Shown: one piece after another, positions 50,837 to 61,875 of the stretch | Numbering within the stretch: position 1 is the stretch's first letter | Layout of the letters: every line of letters begins with the position of its first letter | Assembly (NCBI GenBank): GCA_010094045.1 | Contig: ML986749.1 | Span: 9,326 to 73,325 of the forward strand | Reading direction: 5' to 3' | Source: Lojkania enalia | Lineage: Eukaryota; Ascomycota; Dothideomycetes; Pleosporales | Length of the DNA: 64,000 nt | Notes under the pieces: generated by a model | Databases searched by the model: none | What the model was told of the DNA's origin: nothing | Seen by the model: the letters and a program-made list of their open reading frames with translations, nothing else | Made by a program: the position numbers and the translations under genes

Positions 50837-51085
50837 ATGTTAAATAAGGAACAGCTAGTTTTAGAGGCAATTAAAGTATTAGCTTATTATAATAGATATA
50901 AAGAAGTTCTAGTTATATTAAATATCTCTATAATATACGTATCTGTATATATATATATTTCTAGTAAAGGTAGGTTATTTAGCTGCCTGCCCTCTACTAT
51001 AAACCTACTAGTTACTAGCTGCAGGATTACTAGCTATAGGATTACTAGCTATAAGATTTCTAAGTTACTTATAGGGTCTATTTAA
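50837..51085 (+). CDS. 82-codon open frame, probably a chance survivor
   Basis: The only sizeable ATG-to-stop frame in the window (MLNKEQLVLEAIKVL...). The first 45 residues look faintly like a psq-type helix-turn-helix start (compare pogo H: RTSLALKALNLKQFQ...VYNISKSRL), but no Tc5 or DDE sequence follows. Residues about 60-75 come from a triple repeat of (g)attactagctata. No usable promoter or ribosome cue is judged. It is most likely part of a dead gene that lacks CAG/CAA/TGG codons rather than a working gene. Confidence 0.25.
   Translation: MLNKEQLVLEAIKVLAYYNRYKEVLVILNISIIYVSVYIYISSKGRLFSCLPSTINLLVTSCRITSYRITSYKISKLLIGSI
51030..51060. repeat. short tandem repeat, gattactagctata units
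   Basis: Units gattactagctatag, gattactagctata and a partial third (agatttct); encodes the repeated ITSY in the 82-codon frame. Confidence 0.65.
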
Positions 51086-51650
51086 TTATATAGATAATTT
51101 ACAGCGCTTAGTTATTTAGTGCTAGTTAGAATCGTTATAGAGAGGTATTAATTAATAGAGCTATACTGTATAAATTATCTTCGTACAGCAACTATAGGGC
51201 TAGCTTATAATATATCGGCGTAATATTAAAGTTTAGTAACTTAGATAACTTACTATAATACTATAGGCGTTAAAAGTAACTTAAGTCTAATAGGAGAGCT
51301 GCGGTAGAAGAGTCTTATAATACTACTAAATATAGGCTCTCCGCAAATTAAGTAATAAGATAGCTATACTAGTAAAATTTTTACTTAGGAGGGATTCTTA
51401 AGTTAGATATAATATAATTTAATACTAATAAGAGGTCTCTTATTTAACTATACTGCGTTATAAAGCTCTAAAACTACTCTTTAATCTATCTAGAGAAGCT
51501 CTTAGAAACTACATTTTTAAGCTAAAATAGCTTTTAGGGCTTAAAACAATATGCTTATATAATTATACCTTCTCCCTAGTATTCCGGTTATAGGATACAC
51601 CCCTTAAATCGCGGCTTAGTAGGGGTGGTTAAGTAAAGAAGCGAATAGCG
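51086..51650. other. no gene recognised
   Basis: RIP-degraded; ends with a GC-richer block (ggttataggatacaccccttaaatcgcgg, about 51585-51614). Confidence 0.35.
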
Positions 51651-52800
51651 GCGTAAATAAAAAGATTAATAGTATAATTAAAACTGCAAAATTCTCTTTA
51701 TATAGTAGTATCCTACTAGAGAAAAGGTTTAAAAATAGTAAGATATAGAATATATCTTTATTAACTTGTAAGTAATATTTCTAAGGAGTTAGATTTAGGA
51801 AATACAGCTCGTATTATAGGTAGCTCGCGATATAGAGATAGAGGTTAAATACCTTTATCTTTAATTATTCTAATATTAATGCGGCTCTCCAATAATTATA
51901 ATTTAACTTTTATATTAGGATCGTAATATAGTTAGTAAAAATTAGAAGAGGACGGAATAATATTATAATACTAGCTAACTAAGGAAAAGTAGATCCTAGT
52001 TCTAGCCTGACGCAACGATCTGTACAATATATAGCCTTCCTACCTACCTAACCCTTCTATCCCAGTCGTTTATTCTTAACCTATCTAGATGTTTATACCT
52101 AAATAGACGTTAGCTTAAGGGTATTATAATAATTGTAGTTATAATAAACTAATATTATCTATACTTATAGTAGTTATATCTTCTATAAGGACTTAGATAA
52201 GCCTTTAGGTATATATTTAGTCTAGTATCCTCTATTAGAAATTGGCTTAGTATTAAAGAATACTAGCTCTCTTACTTCTTTCAATTATCTAGATATATCC
52301 TCAATTTCGCGTAATAACCTTACAAATATCTATTATAGTCGACGTATCTTACTCAGCCTCCGCTTAACGAAAGATGTATAAATTAGAGATGTAAGGATAG
52401 CTTACTAAATATTACGCTCTAGAGAAATATAATAATAAAGGTTACTTTAGAGTAAAATATAAGGTATAAGTTTAGCTTAAATCTACTATAATATTTACGC
52501 TAAGCCTCTACCGCGGGCGATATAGATTAATTCTTAAGTAAGGATCTAAGCTACCCTATATAAGATAGACGCGCGCTACTAATTATAGCGCAGTTATATT
52601 ACTATAGTACTAGACTAGCGGGCTAATTATACTTATATTCCCTACTTAGAGCTAATACTAATACTTAATAGCTACCTTGTTATAACAGTTATAGTCTCTC
52701 CTAGAAGAGGAGAATACCAGGAACTGGAACAATAGGGTAGTTTATTATACTAGGCGCCGATACCTTTTCTATACGAGTAAGTATACTTACTAATAAGTCG
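51651..52800 (+). pseudogene. unrecognised coding relic, plus strand
   Basis: Frame from about 51651 (VNKKINSIIKTAKFSLYSS, ILLEKRFKNSK) through FYKDLDKPLGIYL, EIGLVLKNTSSLTSFNYL, RRILLSLRLTKDV to PYLELILILNSYLVITVIV near 52690, without TGA. The minus strand is also partly readable, so strand is uncertain. No family recognised. Confidence 0.3.
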
Positions 52801-55310
52801 TTTATAATAAAAGCTTGTAGTAAGTAGATTAGTAGGTAGTATAAATAGCGCTTTACCAACCTAGTTAAGGTAAAAGTAGGCTGTACAGGTCCGTATTAGC
52901 TATATAGAGTATTTCTTAAAAGAGTTGGATGTAGATTTCTTATACAGGTAAGATTAGTAAACGCGCGCTTATTCCTAGAGAATATACTAAATACAGCTAA
53001 GCTAATTAGCTTTAAAATAAGATAGGGTTAACAACTAACAGATTTACTATACTATTACTAGAATCTAACAGGTAGTAGTAATTACTCTCTTACTATAACT
53101 CAGGTTTAGGACTTTAACTGGGGTAAGACTAGTATATAGGTCCTTTATCCTAGCCTTAAGCTTACTAAGAGATATACTTAAGGGGAATCCGCTCTAAATA
53201 GCTACCGTCTAAGATAAGATCCTATACTATTTACTTAGATTACTTATTTTTATCGAGGTCGAAGTATCTATATACTAGCGTTTCTTAAAACCCGTCTCTA
53301 GTATCCTAGCTAAGAAAGAGCTATATACTGTAATTGCTGTACTATTTTAATTTAGAATACTACTCCTAGTAGTTATCTAGGTATAGTTCTGTACTAGTCG
53401 TAAAGGGAATATCTTAGCGAATTTAAGGGAACCGATGTATTAAGCTAGTATTTATTCTTAGGTATCTAGATGGCGATAACTGTATACCGATTAATATAGA
53501 TGCTATTCTTACGCCCGATAGGTGTTTTAGCTTACTATTACGCTAGCGCTTTTATATTTCCTGTACTCCTATTAGTATCTACCGTCTATTACCCTTATAA
53601 CGGCCCTAGTCTAGTATTAATATTAGTTTATCTAGTATTTAACTAGTCTAAACTAGTGCAAATATTTCTAGAATTTTTCCTCGCACGGTAGCTACTTAGT
53701 ATCAACCTTTTATATAAATCTTTTCGCCTAAGTAGCCGTAGAGGCTATTCCTAGTATCTAGGAATTAATAAGAATTTACTATTCTCTATAGGTCCTGTAA
53801 ACGTATATATAATATAAGTCTAAGTCTAATACTTCTTACCTCTATTCTATCAGCGATTGGAACTGTAGAGACCCTATATATATGTATCGAGGAATCTAAA
53901 TAATACCTTAGTTTATTTTTACCAACCAGTATAATATTTGCCTCTTTCTCCTAGCAGCAAATATTATAGCAGCTAACGTCTATCGATAAGCCAGGACTAT
54001 AATAAAACTATAGAATAAGTATTACTTATTATTATTAAGAGGAATTTTAAGTCCGGAAATATACTTTAGATAAAGCTCTTAATTCTAGTTATTATATCTA
54101 AGAAATATTAAGGTAATAGATCTTTTTAGTACTACTAGAAGAATAGGAACTCCGAACTATTTATAGCGTCTGATTAAAGAACTAGAAATCGACTTCTTAG
54201 GGTTATTAAACTATAAAGGTATAAATTTAAGTTTACTATTAGCTTATCGATAGGTTCTATATAAAAATTAGGTTAACTAGCATTTTAAATATTAGGCTAG
54301 TAATATATAGATTAAATAATATTTAATATTATTTATTACTCTAAGATCTAGATAGTTAAAGTAGTATCTTATATATACTCTAGATAACTCTAGAAAATCG
54401 TCTAGTATTATTAACCCTATTCGTTTAGTATTTGCGTCTATCTAATATAGCCTAGAAGCAATTATTTAATAGAAAATACTAATTAAATAGATTAGTTGGA
54501 GAAAAATATATAACTTAAGTAATCTAATATTTAGTTAATTCAACCTATTATATCGATTATATATTACTATATACTGGGTATCTTTATAGTAGATAAAATA
54601 TACTTACTCTTTTAAGACTATTTCTAATATTAAGGGCGGGAAATTTTAGCTGGTTTCTGTATCTCTTTCTCACAGGACTTAATTTTAACGTAGGTAGCTA
54701 TAACCTTAGAACTCCAAATATTAGAGGATAAACTCTAATAGCAATCCGAACTATTAAAGAAAAAATGCTGAGGGGTAATAGTAGTAACTAAGAGTTGTAG
54801 CTTTTACCGTCGAATTGTAAGAGCGTTCTTAGAATTTAAAGCTAAGAGGCTAAATATTTAACTATTAACAATTATAATCTGGATACCGTTAATAGTAAAG
54901 GAATATTACCGCCTGATCGAATAATAGAAGGGGGGGTTATAAGCTATAATAGCGTAAGGAGTTAATCTAAGCATATATTATAAAAACTAGAACGTTTAGT
55001 CTATAAAAGAGAGCTTAGTAATAGGGTAATATAGGCTAAAAGCGATTGTACAAAGAAGGCGTATAAAGACTAAGAATCTACTTAGATTAATCTACAGATA
55101 TACTATATAACTTTAAAGAGGTTTAGTAGTAGCCTTATTATCGGTATTATAAAGTCTAGAAGAACTTTTATTAACTAGTTATAGCCGGAGAGGTTGTGGA
55201 CACAAAAATAAAAAACTCTTTTATTGCTAGAAAGAGCTCTTAGTATATATATAAGGAAATAGTTTAGAGGAGGAAGAGAAGCTGCTGAGAGCTTTAATAG
55301 AATGCTAAAA
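52801..55310. other. unassigned RIP-degraded stretch
   Basis: Readable pieces on both strands. On the plus strand near 54660-55310: LELQILEDKLQQQSELLKKK, CSFYRRIVRAFLEFKAKR, and LEEEEKLLRALIEC at the end. No family recognised and no P-loop or helicase motif seen. A (g)7 run lies at about 54931. Confidence 0.3.
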
Positions 55311-58127
55311 TTTCGAGTATTAGTTAACAACGGATTTTGTTGTTAAGGGAGAATAGTAGTTAAGGTTAGAATGATGACTACAACGGCAAAATACGCACTA
55401 AAACTTAATATTGCTAAGTTTAGATAGGTTTTCTTATACTTTAACACGCCTATTTCAGCTAAAGTTTAGTTACTATATCGTATTTTCTTATTCTATTATA
55501 TGCGATCGGTTAAGTATAATTAAAATAAATAATAGAAATATTGTAGGTTTCTACTAGATAAACTATAACGAAAATTTTATTTTTATAAAGGTTATACCTT
55601 AAAAATATTTTATAATCTAGTAGATCTACCTAATTAATTAAAAGTACTAGAGGAAAATTATATAGAATATAAGAGTATCTAGAATTAATATAGTTAAGTA
55701 TACGTTCGAAATCGACAGGATTATATTATATATAAGAGTAAAAAGTAATCTATAGGTATAATAGGCTTGGTTACAAGTATAGCTTAATAGTAATCTTATA
55801 AAATCTCAACTTGTTTCGGGTAAGGGACTAAAAATATACACCTTATATCTATATCTCTATATTATAATATCGACTTATATTATAAGGTAGAGAACCTCCT
55901 ACCTTAAATATACAATTTATAATAAACTTTCCTCTACAATTAAAAGTAGCTAGAATCTTAAAGATATCTCTCTTCTCGTTAGAAAGTTCGTACTTAAGTT
56001 TTATCCTTAATCCCTCTAAATATATACCCTATATATTTTCTCCCTAATTTCGGTAATATTGCGGAATGTTTAGGAGATTCTATAGTAGATAATCCTTTAA
56101 CCTAATCAACTGTCTAGTACTAAAATATACTAGACTATTCTATATTAATTAATGAAATCGCGGCAGCTCTCTACTATAAAAAGGAATATATAGGTCTACC
56201 GGCCTCTCTACGCCTAGAAGTATCTCTTTACTAGAGGAAGACTCTAGAGCCGGGTCCAAGTATTTATAATAGCTATTAGATTATAGTAGTATAAGGACTA
56301 TATTATCGCCTTATACTTAATCTAGATAGCTACTTCTATTATTCGTTTAGTAACTCTACTAAATATATCTATTATAGATAGACTTAACTTTATCTAGGCT
56401 AGGCGACTATAAGAAATCGATTAGGTATTTAATACTTAGGAGAACTATTCCAGCCCGAAGGTTACTAGAGTAGTTAAATATAGTAAATGTATTAGAACTA
56501 GATTAGTTAAGTCTAGCTTAATATTTATTAATTAACTTTAGAGGCGAGTCTTATATATTAGAGAGGTAATCTAAGTTAGTTTTTAGTACTACTTTACTAA
56601 AAATTGACTTTTTTTATACCTAGGACAGCTTTTAGGAGAGTCTTCTTATAGCCGATAGTAAGAGTTGTAAGATAGGCGGTTTTAGTATAATTATAACCTT
56701 CGGGGATATAAGTAAGGTAAATAGTATAATACAGCGTATACAACCTACAAAATATTTTATTTTAAACTAGCTTCGAGAGGATTACTTTTAACTACTTACT
56801 TAGATTGTTAGGGACTTCTAAGAGGGTTAAGGATAACCTTTTAAGTAATCGATTTCTAATAGGAGTAGTAGAGATAGTATTAGACTCTATTAGCCCTTCG
56901 CGCTGTAGGCGGGTAGAGATTTTCCTTAGTTTTCTTACCTCTAATAAACTAAATTAGCGTAGTCCTCTAAGCTGCGGGGATAGAGACGCACGTTCTTAAG
57001 TCCCGTCTAATAAGGTAAGTATTAAAGAAATAAACTTACTAATAGAGTATATATCGCGATAACTATTTAAATTTTATTTAAGAGTGGGGATTAATTTATC
57101 TAGAAGAAGAGCTACGGTACCTCTTAAATATTCCTATAATACTTAAAGTAAGAGTTTATTAAAAAGCGCTTATTAAGCTAAGTATAGCGGCCCTAATATA
57201 AGGTTTATATATAGCCTGTATAGGCTTTCGTATATATAACTAAAGGTTTATAAGGATACTATAATCCCCTATAGAATATATTTAAGTAAGAACGTTTGTT
57301 TTATATAGTACGGTTATACTACTAATATCAGCTAAAATGTTAACAACTAGGGTTAATATTAGTCTATAAGATACGAGTCCTCGTTCTAATATCTAAGAGA
57401 AGAGTAGAAGGGGACTAGGGTCGCGAAGTTTATAAGCGCCAGTATTACTTATAGGCCTCTTTCCCGTAGGGGAAAACGCAGGATATAGGCTTACGGACTA
57501 GATAGGTACTACTAGCTAGCTCCTAGCCTACTACTCTAATAACTACAGGACCCTTACTTCTATAGGAATAGATTTTCTATATACCGCAGTACCGTATATA
57601 ATTTATTAGAGCTAGTTTAGTATATATCCAGTTTACTCTATATAAATACTATAGCTACCTACTTTAGATATTCATATATAATTACTATTAGCCGAAGTTT
57701 ACTTTTAAATTATTATTAGCTGCCTAGATATTAGGCCGATAGCTTTAGAAAGTTAACTAGGGAAATAACTATTCCCGAAGCTCTATAGACGATTTCTAAT
57801 AATAGTAAAGCTAATTAGTAGGTAATTATTATAAAATATATTCTTAGTTTTCTATATAGGCCGTATATCTATAATATAGCATTATAATTAGAGTAATTAA
57901 AAGGAGGTAATTGCTAAAAGCAAGTAATTATTAACGTAGAAATTACTAAAATAGAGTAATTATAACGTATAAACGATATTTATAATAAAATCCTAGCTAA
58001 TAAAACGAATCTAAATCCGATAACTTATATATTCTTATTATTTTATTTACTTAAATTGTTCCTTTAAACTATAAGATTATTCTAAATACTAGATAGTAGA
58101 GGTGCTAAGGAATATATAAAACTAAGG
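55311..58127. other. unassigned RIP-degraded stretch
   Basis: The minus strand near 56200-55310 reads in part like protein (LKYELSNEKRDIFKILATF, NCRGKFIINCIFKVGGSLPY), the plus strand near 57400-57600 too. No family recognised. GC-richer patches at about 57400-57560. Confidence 0.3.
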
Positions 58128-58144
58128 AAAAAAAAAAAAAAAAA
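58128..58144. repeat. A17 homopolymer followed by taaacccccc
   Basis: Seventeen As followed by taaacccccc. Could be the poly(A) end of a retroposed element on the plus strand, but no LINE or SINE body is recognised upstream. Confidence 0.6.
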
Positions 58145-59040
58145 TAAACCCCCCTTATATAAAAGAAGCCTCTCTAGGTTAAGTACTAAAGGTATCTAAA
58201 CTCTAATATATAAGTAATAGAAGTCTCTAGAGTATAGAACTTAGTTATAGAAATATATAAGTCTATATTACTCTAGCGTATAGCACATCTTATTTTCTCT
58301 TTAAACTTCGGAGTTCTGTATACTATCTCGATCTGTTATTAAATTAAACTTGTCTAGTATTAAAAACCTTACCTGAGATTACTATATTTCTAGTTTTAAT
58401 CTCATTTTCCCTAGTAATATACTCGCTAATATTTAAGCGCTTATCAACCCTATAGAAATAATTAATTCTCCTAGAGAAACTTAATTTAGATAGTACTTTC
58501 TAATCCAGAATAAAGAGAGTAAGCGTAAATATATTTGCTTAATCTAAATTAAATAGTTTCTCAAGAAATTTATAAGACTATACCTCCTAGTCTAAATATA
58601 GTTAACCCATATCTACAGACGAACGGATAAGATATACTAGATAATTTAACAAACTAAACGAGAGTTAATCTTCTAGCCTATATAGTTCGATTCTTATAAG
58701 CTTTAAGTAGAAATTTAATTAAGAGAAGATATATAGTAATACCTATACCGCTAGCTATAAAAAGAACCTTATTATATTTATTAAGGGACTAACTATAGCT
58801 ATATAGACTATTAATAATAACTAAAGAGTAGTAGTAAAGTAAATAAAAAAGGGAATTACTAAATCCGTTATATTACTGTATTAGTAGAGTTATATTAGAT
58901 CTATTAACCTAGATAATAGTATAAAGATGTACTTAGAAGAACCCTACCCGATGTTAATCTATATCGGGGAAGGTTAAGTAAATATACTACCCCGGACTTA
59001 CCTTCTAAGGCTGTTTAAGTAAAATAGTAGCAGATATTAA
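58145..59040. other. no gene recognised
   Basis: AT-rich, with short readable pieces only. Nothing assignable. Confidence 0.3.
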
Positions 59041-59870
59041 TTATATAGAGTTTTTAAGACTGTTAAAGCGTATAATTACTATTTTATTTAAGGACCTTAA
59101 CCCCGAATTCCTATAAAAGAGCCCCGCTAACTAGGCGATATATTAAAGTAACTAGGCCGCGGTAGCAATGCTAAAGTAGGTAATTTCCCGTTTTTAGAAT
59201 ATGGGAATATACTATTATAAAATGCTAGCAAGTATAAGCGTAAATACGAGGTAGCTTTTTAAGAATACTTCGTATAAATACCTCCGAACGAAGAGGATCG
59301 ATAGAATACTAATAGTCGAAAGCAACGAAATAAGCTATAAGATTATAAGCGGATTTAGTATATAAGAGTAGTAAATAAACTAATATTTCTATCGTCGAGA
59401 TAGACGTTAATAAAATCTTTATTATCCTATAAACGAAACCTTAAATGATATAAATACGCTTAAGCTAATAGTATATTAGAGTATATTTACTTAAAGATAG
59501 ATAAAAGATCCGGTCGATAAATATATTAGTCCTTCTACTAAGGTATAGCAGTACCGCGTTTATAAGAAATAGTATTATATATCGCTTTATAATATTATAT
59601 TAATTAGAGACTTTGAGTATATACTTTAGGATATTAACGGTAATAGCGAGTATTACGCTTAAAAGCGTAAGTACGTTAATCTTATAGGAACCTTTAAAGC
59701 GTCGAAAAATCGTTGTATAGATAAGCCTTTTATAGAAGAAAGCTGTTACCTTACAGTACGTCGAAGCGTCAAGCCTCTAGCCTAATTTCCAGAGTCCTAA
59801 GCTAGCGGCTATAAAGGTAAGTAAGAGGAAGAAAATTAATAGTATAGATAAAGGCTGTATTTTTAGATCT
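59041..59870 (+). pseudogene. unrecognised basic coding relic
   Basis: Plus frame with VFKTVKAYNYYFI, GSNAKVGNFPFLEYGNILL, NASKYKRKYEVAF, RKQRNKLQDYKRIQYIRVV and YLKIDKRSGRQIYQSFY, rich in Lys/Arg/Tyr. TAG/TAA stops only. No family recognised. Neighbours the acidic repeat relic on the same strand. Confidence 0.3.
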
Positions 59871-60640
59871 AATATCCTAAGCTTTATTCACTAAATAAAT
59901 ATTTATACTTGTTAATAATAAGGATATTACTATAGTTATAAGATTACAGAGTATAACTCTAGTTTACTGTTCCGAAATACGAATTCTTAAAAACAAAAAT
60001 TAGTATTATAGGTTCTAGTTTTTATAAAATTATATATCGTTTGCTTAATCTAGAAAATTCTCTAATTCTAACAACTCAGCTCCCTATTTACATTACTACG
60101 ACTTATACCTAACTGCTGTACTTACTTAGCCCCGCCTAGCAGCTATATATATATACTTATACAGATAATAGAGTTATACTTAAATTAGTAACACAGCTTA
60201 AAGCGCGCGTAAGTATATTATAAATCTCTAAAACATACTCGCCTAAGACTATTTACTATTAATATTAAAAAACTTAAGCATCTATATAAATATATATAAA
60301 GTATAGCTAGTAGTATTAATTCTTACAACTACCCAACTTTTTATTTTCGCCCTTATAATTTTATATAAAAGTACTTCAGCCAGCCCATATACCTAATTAG
60401 ATATAATTATAATAGCTAAGAATAATTTCTTTACGAGATGTTAAATAGGGATTAATAAGAAAGTAAGAAGTTTAGTATAGCATAACGATAATATCAAGAT
60501 AACCATCATCTATTAATATAGTAATGAGACTTCCCTTTTTCAGTCTTATCCACGTCTATCTAACCAATTGCCTTCTATAAAGGAATTAGTAATTCTATTT
60601 TCTATTCTTACTCTAAGATAAATCTCTAATAAGGAAATAG
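59871..60640. other. no gene recognised
   Basis: AT-rich spacer. At 60535-60560 a short less mutated block (cttttt cagtcttatccacg). No promoter can be claimed. Confidence 0.3.
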
Positions 60641-60649
60641 AAGAAGTAT

Positions 60650-61875
60650 TTAAATAAGAACACGACCCTAGAGTCTTATAAAATTATACCTTCCCAGCTA
60701 ATAAAACTAGTTAATAAGGCTAGCAGCCTCAACAAACCCTTATTTCCGGAGCTTACTACCCCTCCAACTATAAACCTACTTATAAGTAAGGGTAACTTAA
60801 ACTTTCTTAACTAAGGTAACTTTAACTTTACGTATAACTTGTTAGACTAGGATAAGAGCTGGAAAACCCTATAGTGATTAATAATAAGGAGTAATCCGGA
60901 AGGCGGGATAGATAGCCTTAAAGAAGAAGATGAGGAAGTTGAGAAGGTGGAAGATGTAGAGGAGGAGGAGGAGGAGGAGGAGGAGGATGATGATGAAGAC
61001 GAAGACGAGGATCAGGACCACGACGAGGAGGATAATAATAACGATAATAATAACTATAATAACGATTATACTAATTATAGAAATACTTCTATATAGAGCA
61101 TAATACTTAAGAAGAAAACAGTCGGGTTGAAGTAAATAAATTCTTAGGCTTAGGGTCGAAAATCGCCTAAATACCGCCGGACGGGGAAAGCTATATATAC
61201 TATTACTACGCTAAGTCTAGTCGAGCTATAGTTTAAGCTTAATAGAAACTTACTTAGGTTTAGAAGTAGAATATAGTAGAAGTCGCAGCTAATATAGTTC
61301 TATTAGTATACTAATAATACTACCCAGATGTTTAATATATCTCCTCTAAATGTTAGATAGATATTTAGTTCTACTTATACGACTCAGCGAACCCTTAAAA
61401 ACTAGTATTATAACGCACCCGTACAGAGCGAAATATTTAGTAGTATTCTTTAAAATAGGATTTTTTATAGCCTACCTTTAAATAGTATATTTCCCAGCTC
61501 TAGTCTAAACGGACTATTTTCTAGCTAGTTATAAAGCGGTATATTTAATAGTATATCCTAAAGCTTAATATTTAATAGTATATCCCAAAATGGTATGTTT
61601 AATAGGGCTCCCTAAAATAGAATTTATAATGGAGTAATCTTAAATAAAGGATTTAATTGTAATACTTAAGATGGGATGTTTAATACCTCCTAGAGCGTAC
61701 TTTCGTATAATCAGTTATCTATTAATACTAGATTATTATTATTAAGAAAGTAACAGACTTAGCCTACTATCTTAAACGTCTCTTAACCTAAGAATTTAAA
61801 GAATGTAGCCGGTCGAAAGAAGAATAATAGAGGAGCTATATCTTTAATATTTTAATTAAAAAAAAGTGTTTAACG
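60650..61875 (+). pseudogene. low-complexity protein relic: acidic tract, Asn run and nine-residue Asn-rich repeats
   Basis: One frame, about 400 codons. Order: SLNKPLFPELTTPPTINLL and GNLNFLNQGNFNFTYNL (about 60715-60850); acidic tract of nine Glu, then Asp/Glu (about 60930-61030); Asn/Tyr run (about 61030-61080); a basic patch; then from about 61325 an Asn/Ser/Phe/Gln-rich region with nine-residue repeats of the type GIFNSISQS / LIFNSISQN / GMFNRAPQN / RIYNGVILN / KGFNCNTQD / GMFNTSQ (about 61535-61690); and a basic end RKKNNRGAI (about 61817). One TGA near 60873 (from TGG or CGA), otherwise TAG/TAA. The GAG/GAT-rich tract has no CpA and so escaped RIP. Low-complexity acidic plus Asn/Gln-rich layout suggests a nuclear or regulatory protein, but no domain is recognised. 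Confidence 0.55.

Noticed and set aside
50837..51085. The 82-codon open frame as a functional gene
   Set aside because: No recognisable family, part of it encodes a short DNA repeat, and its surroundings are RIP-dead. It is listed only as a low-confidence frame.
55311..58144. A LINE (Tad-type) element ending in the A17 tract
   Set aside because: No YADD or GxPQG reverse transcriptase signature or endonuclease motif could be read on the plus strand.
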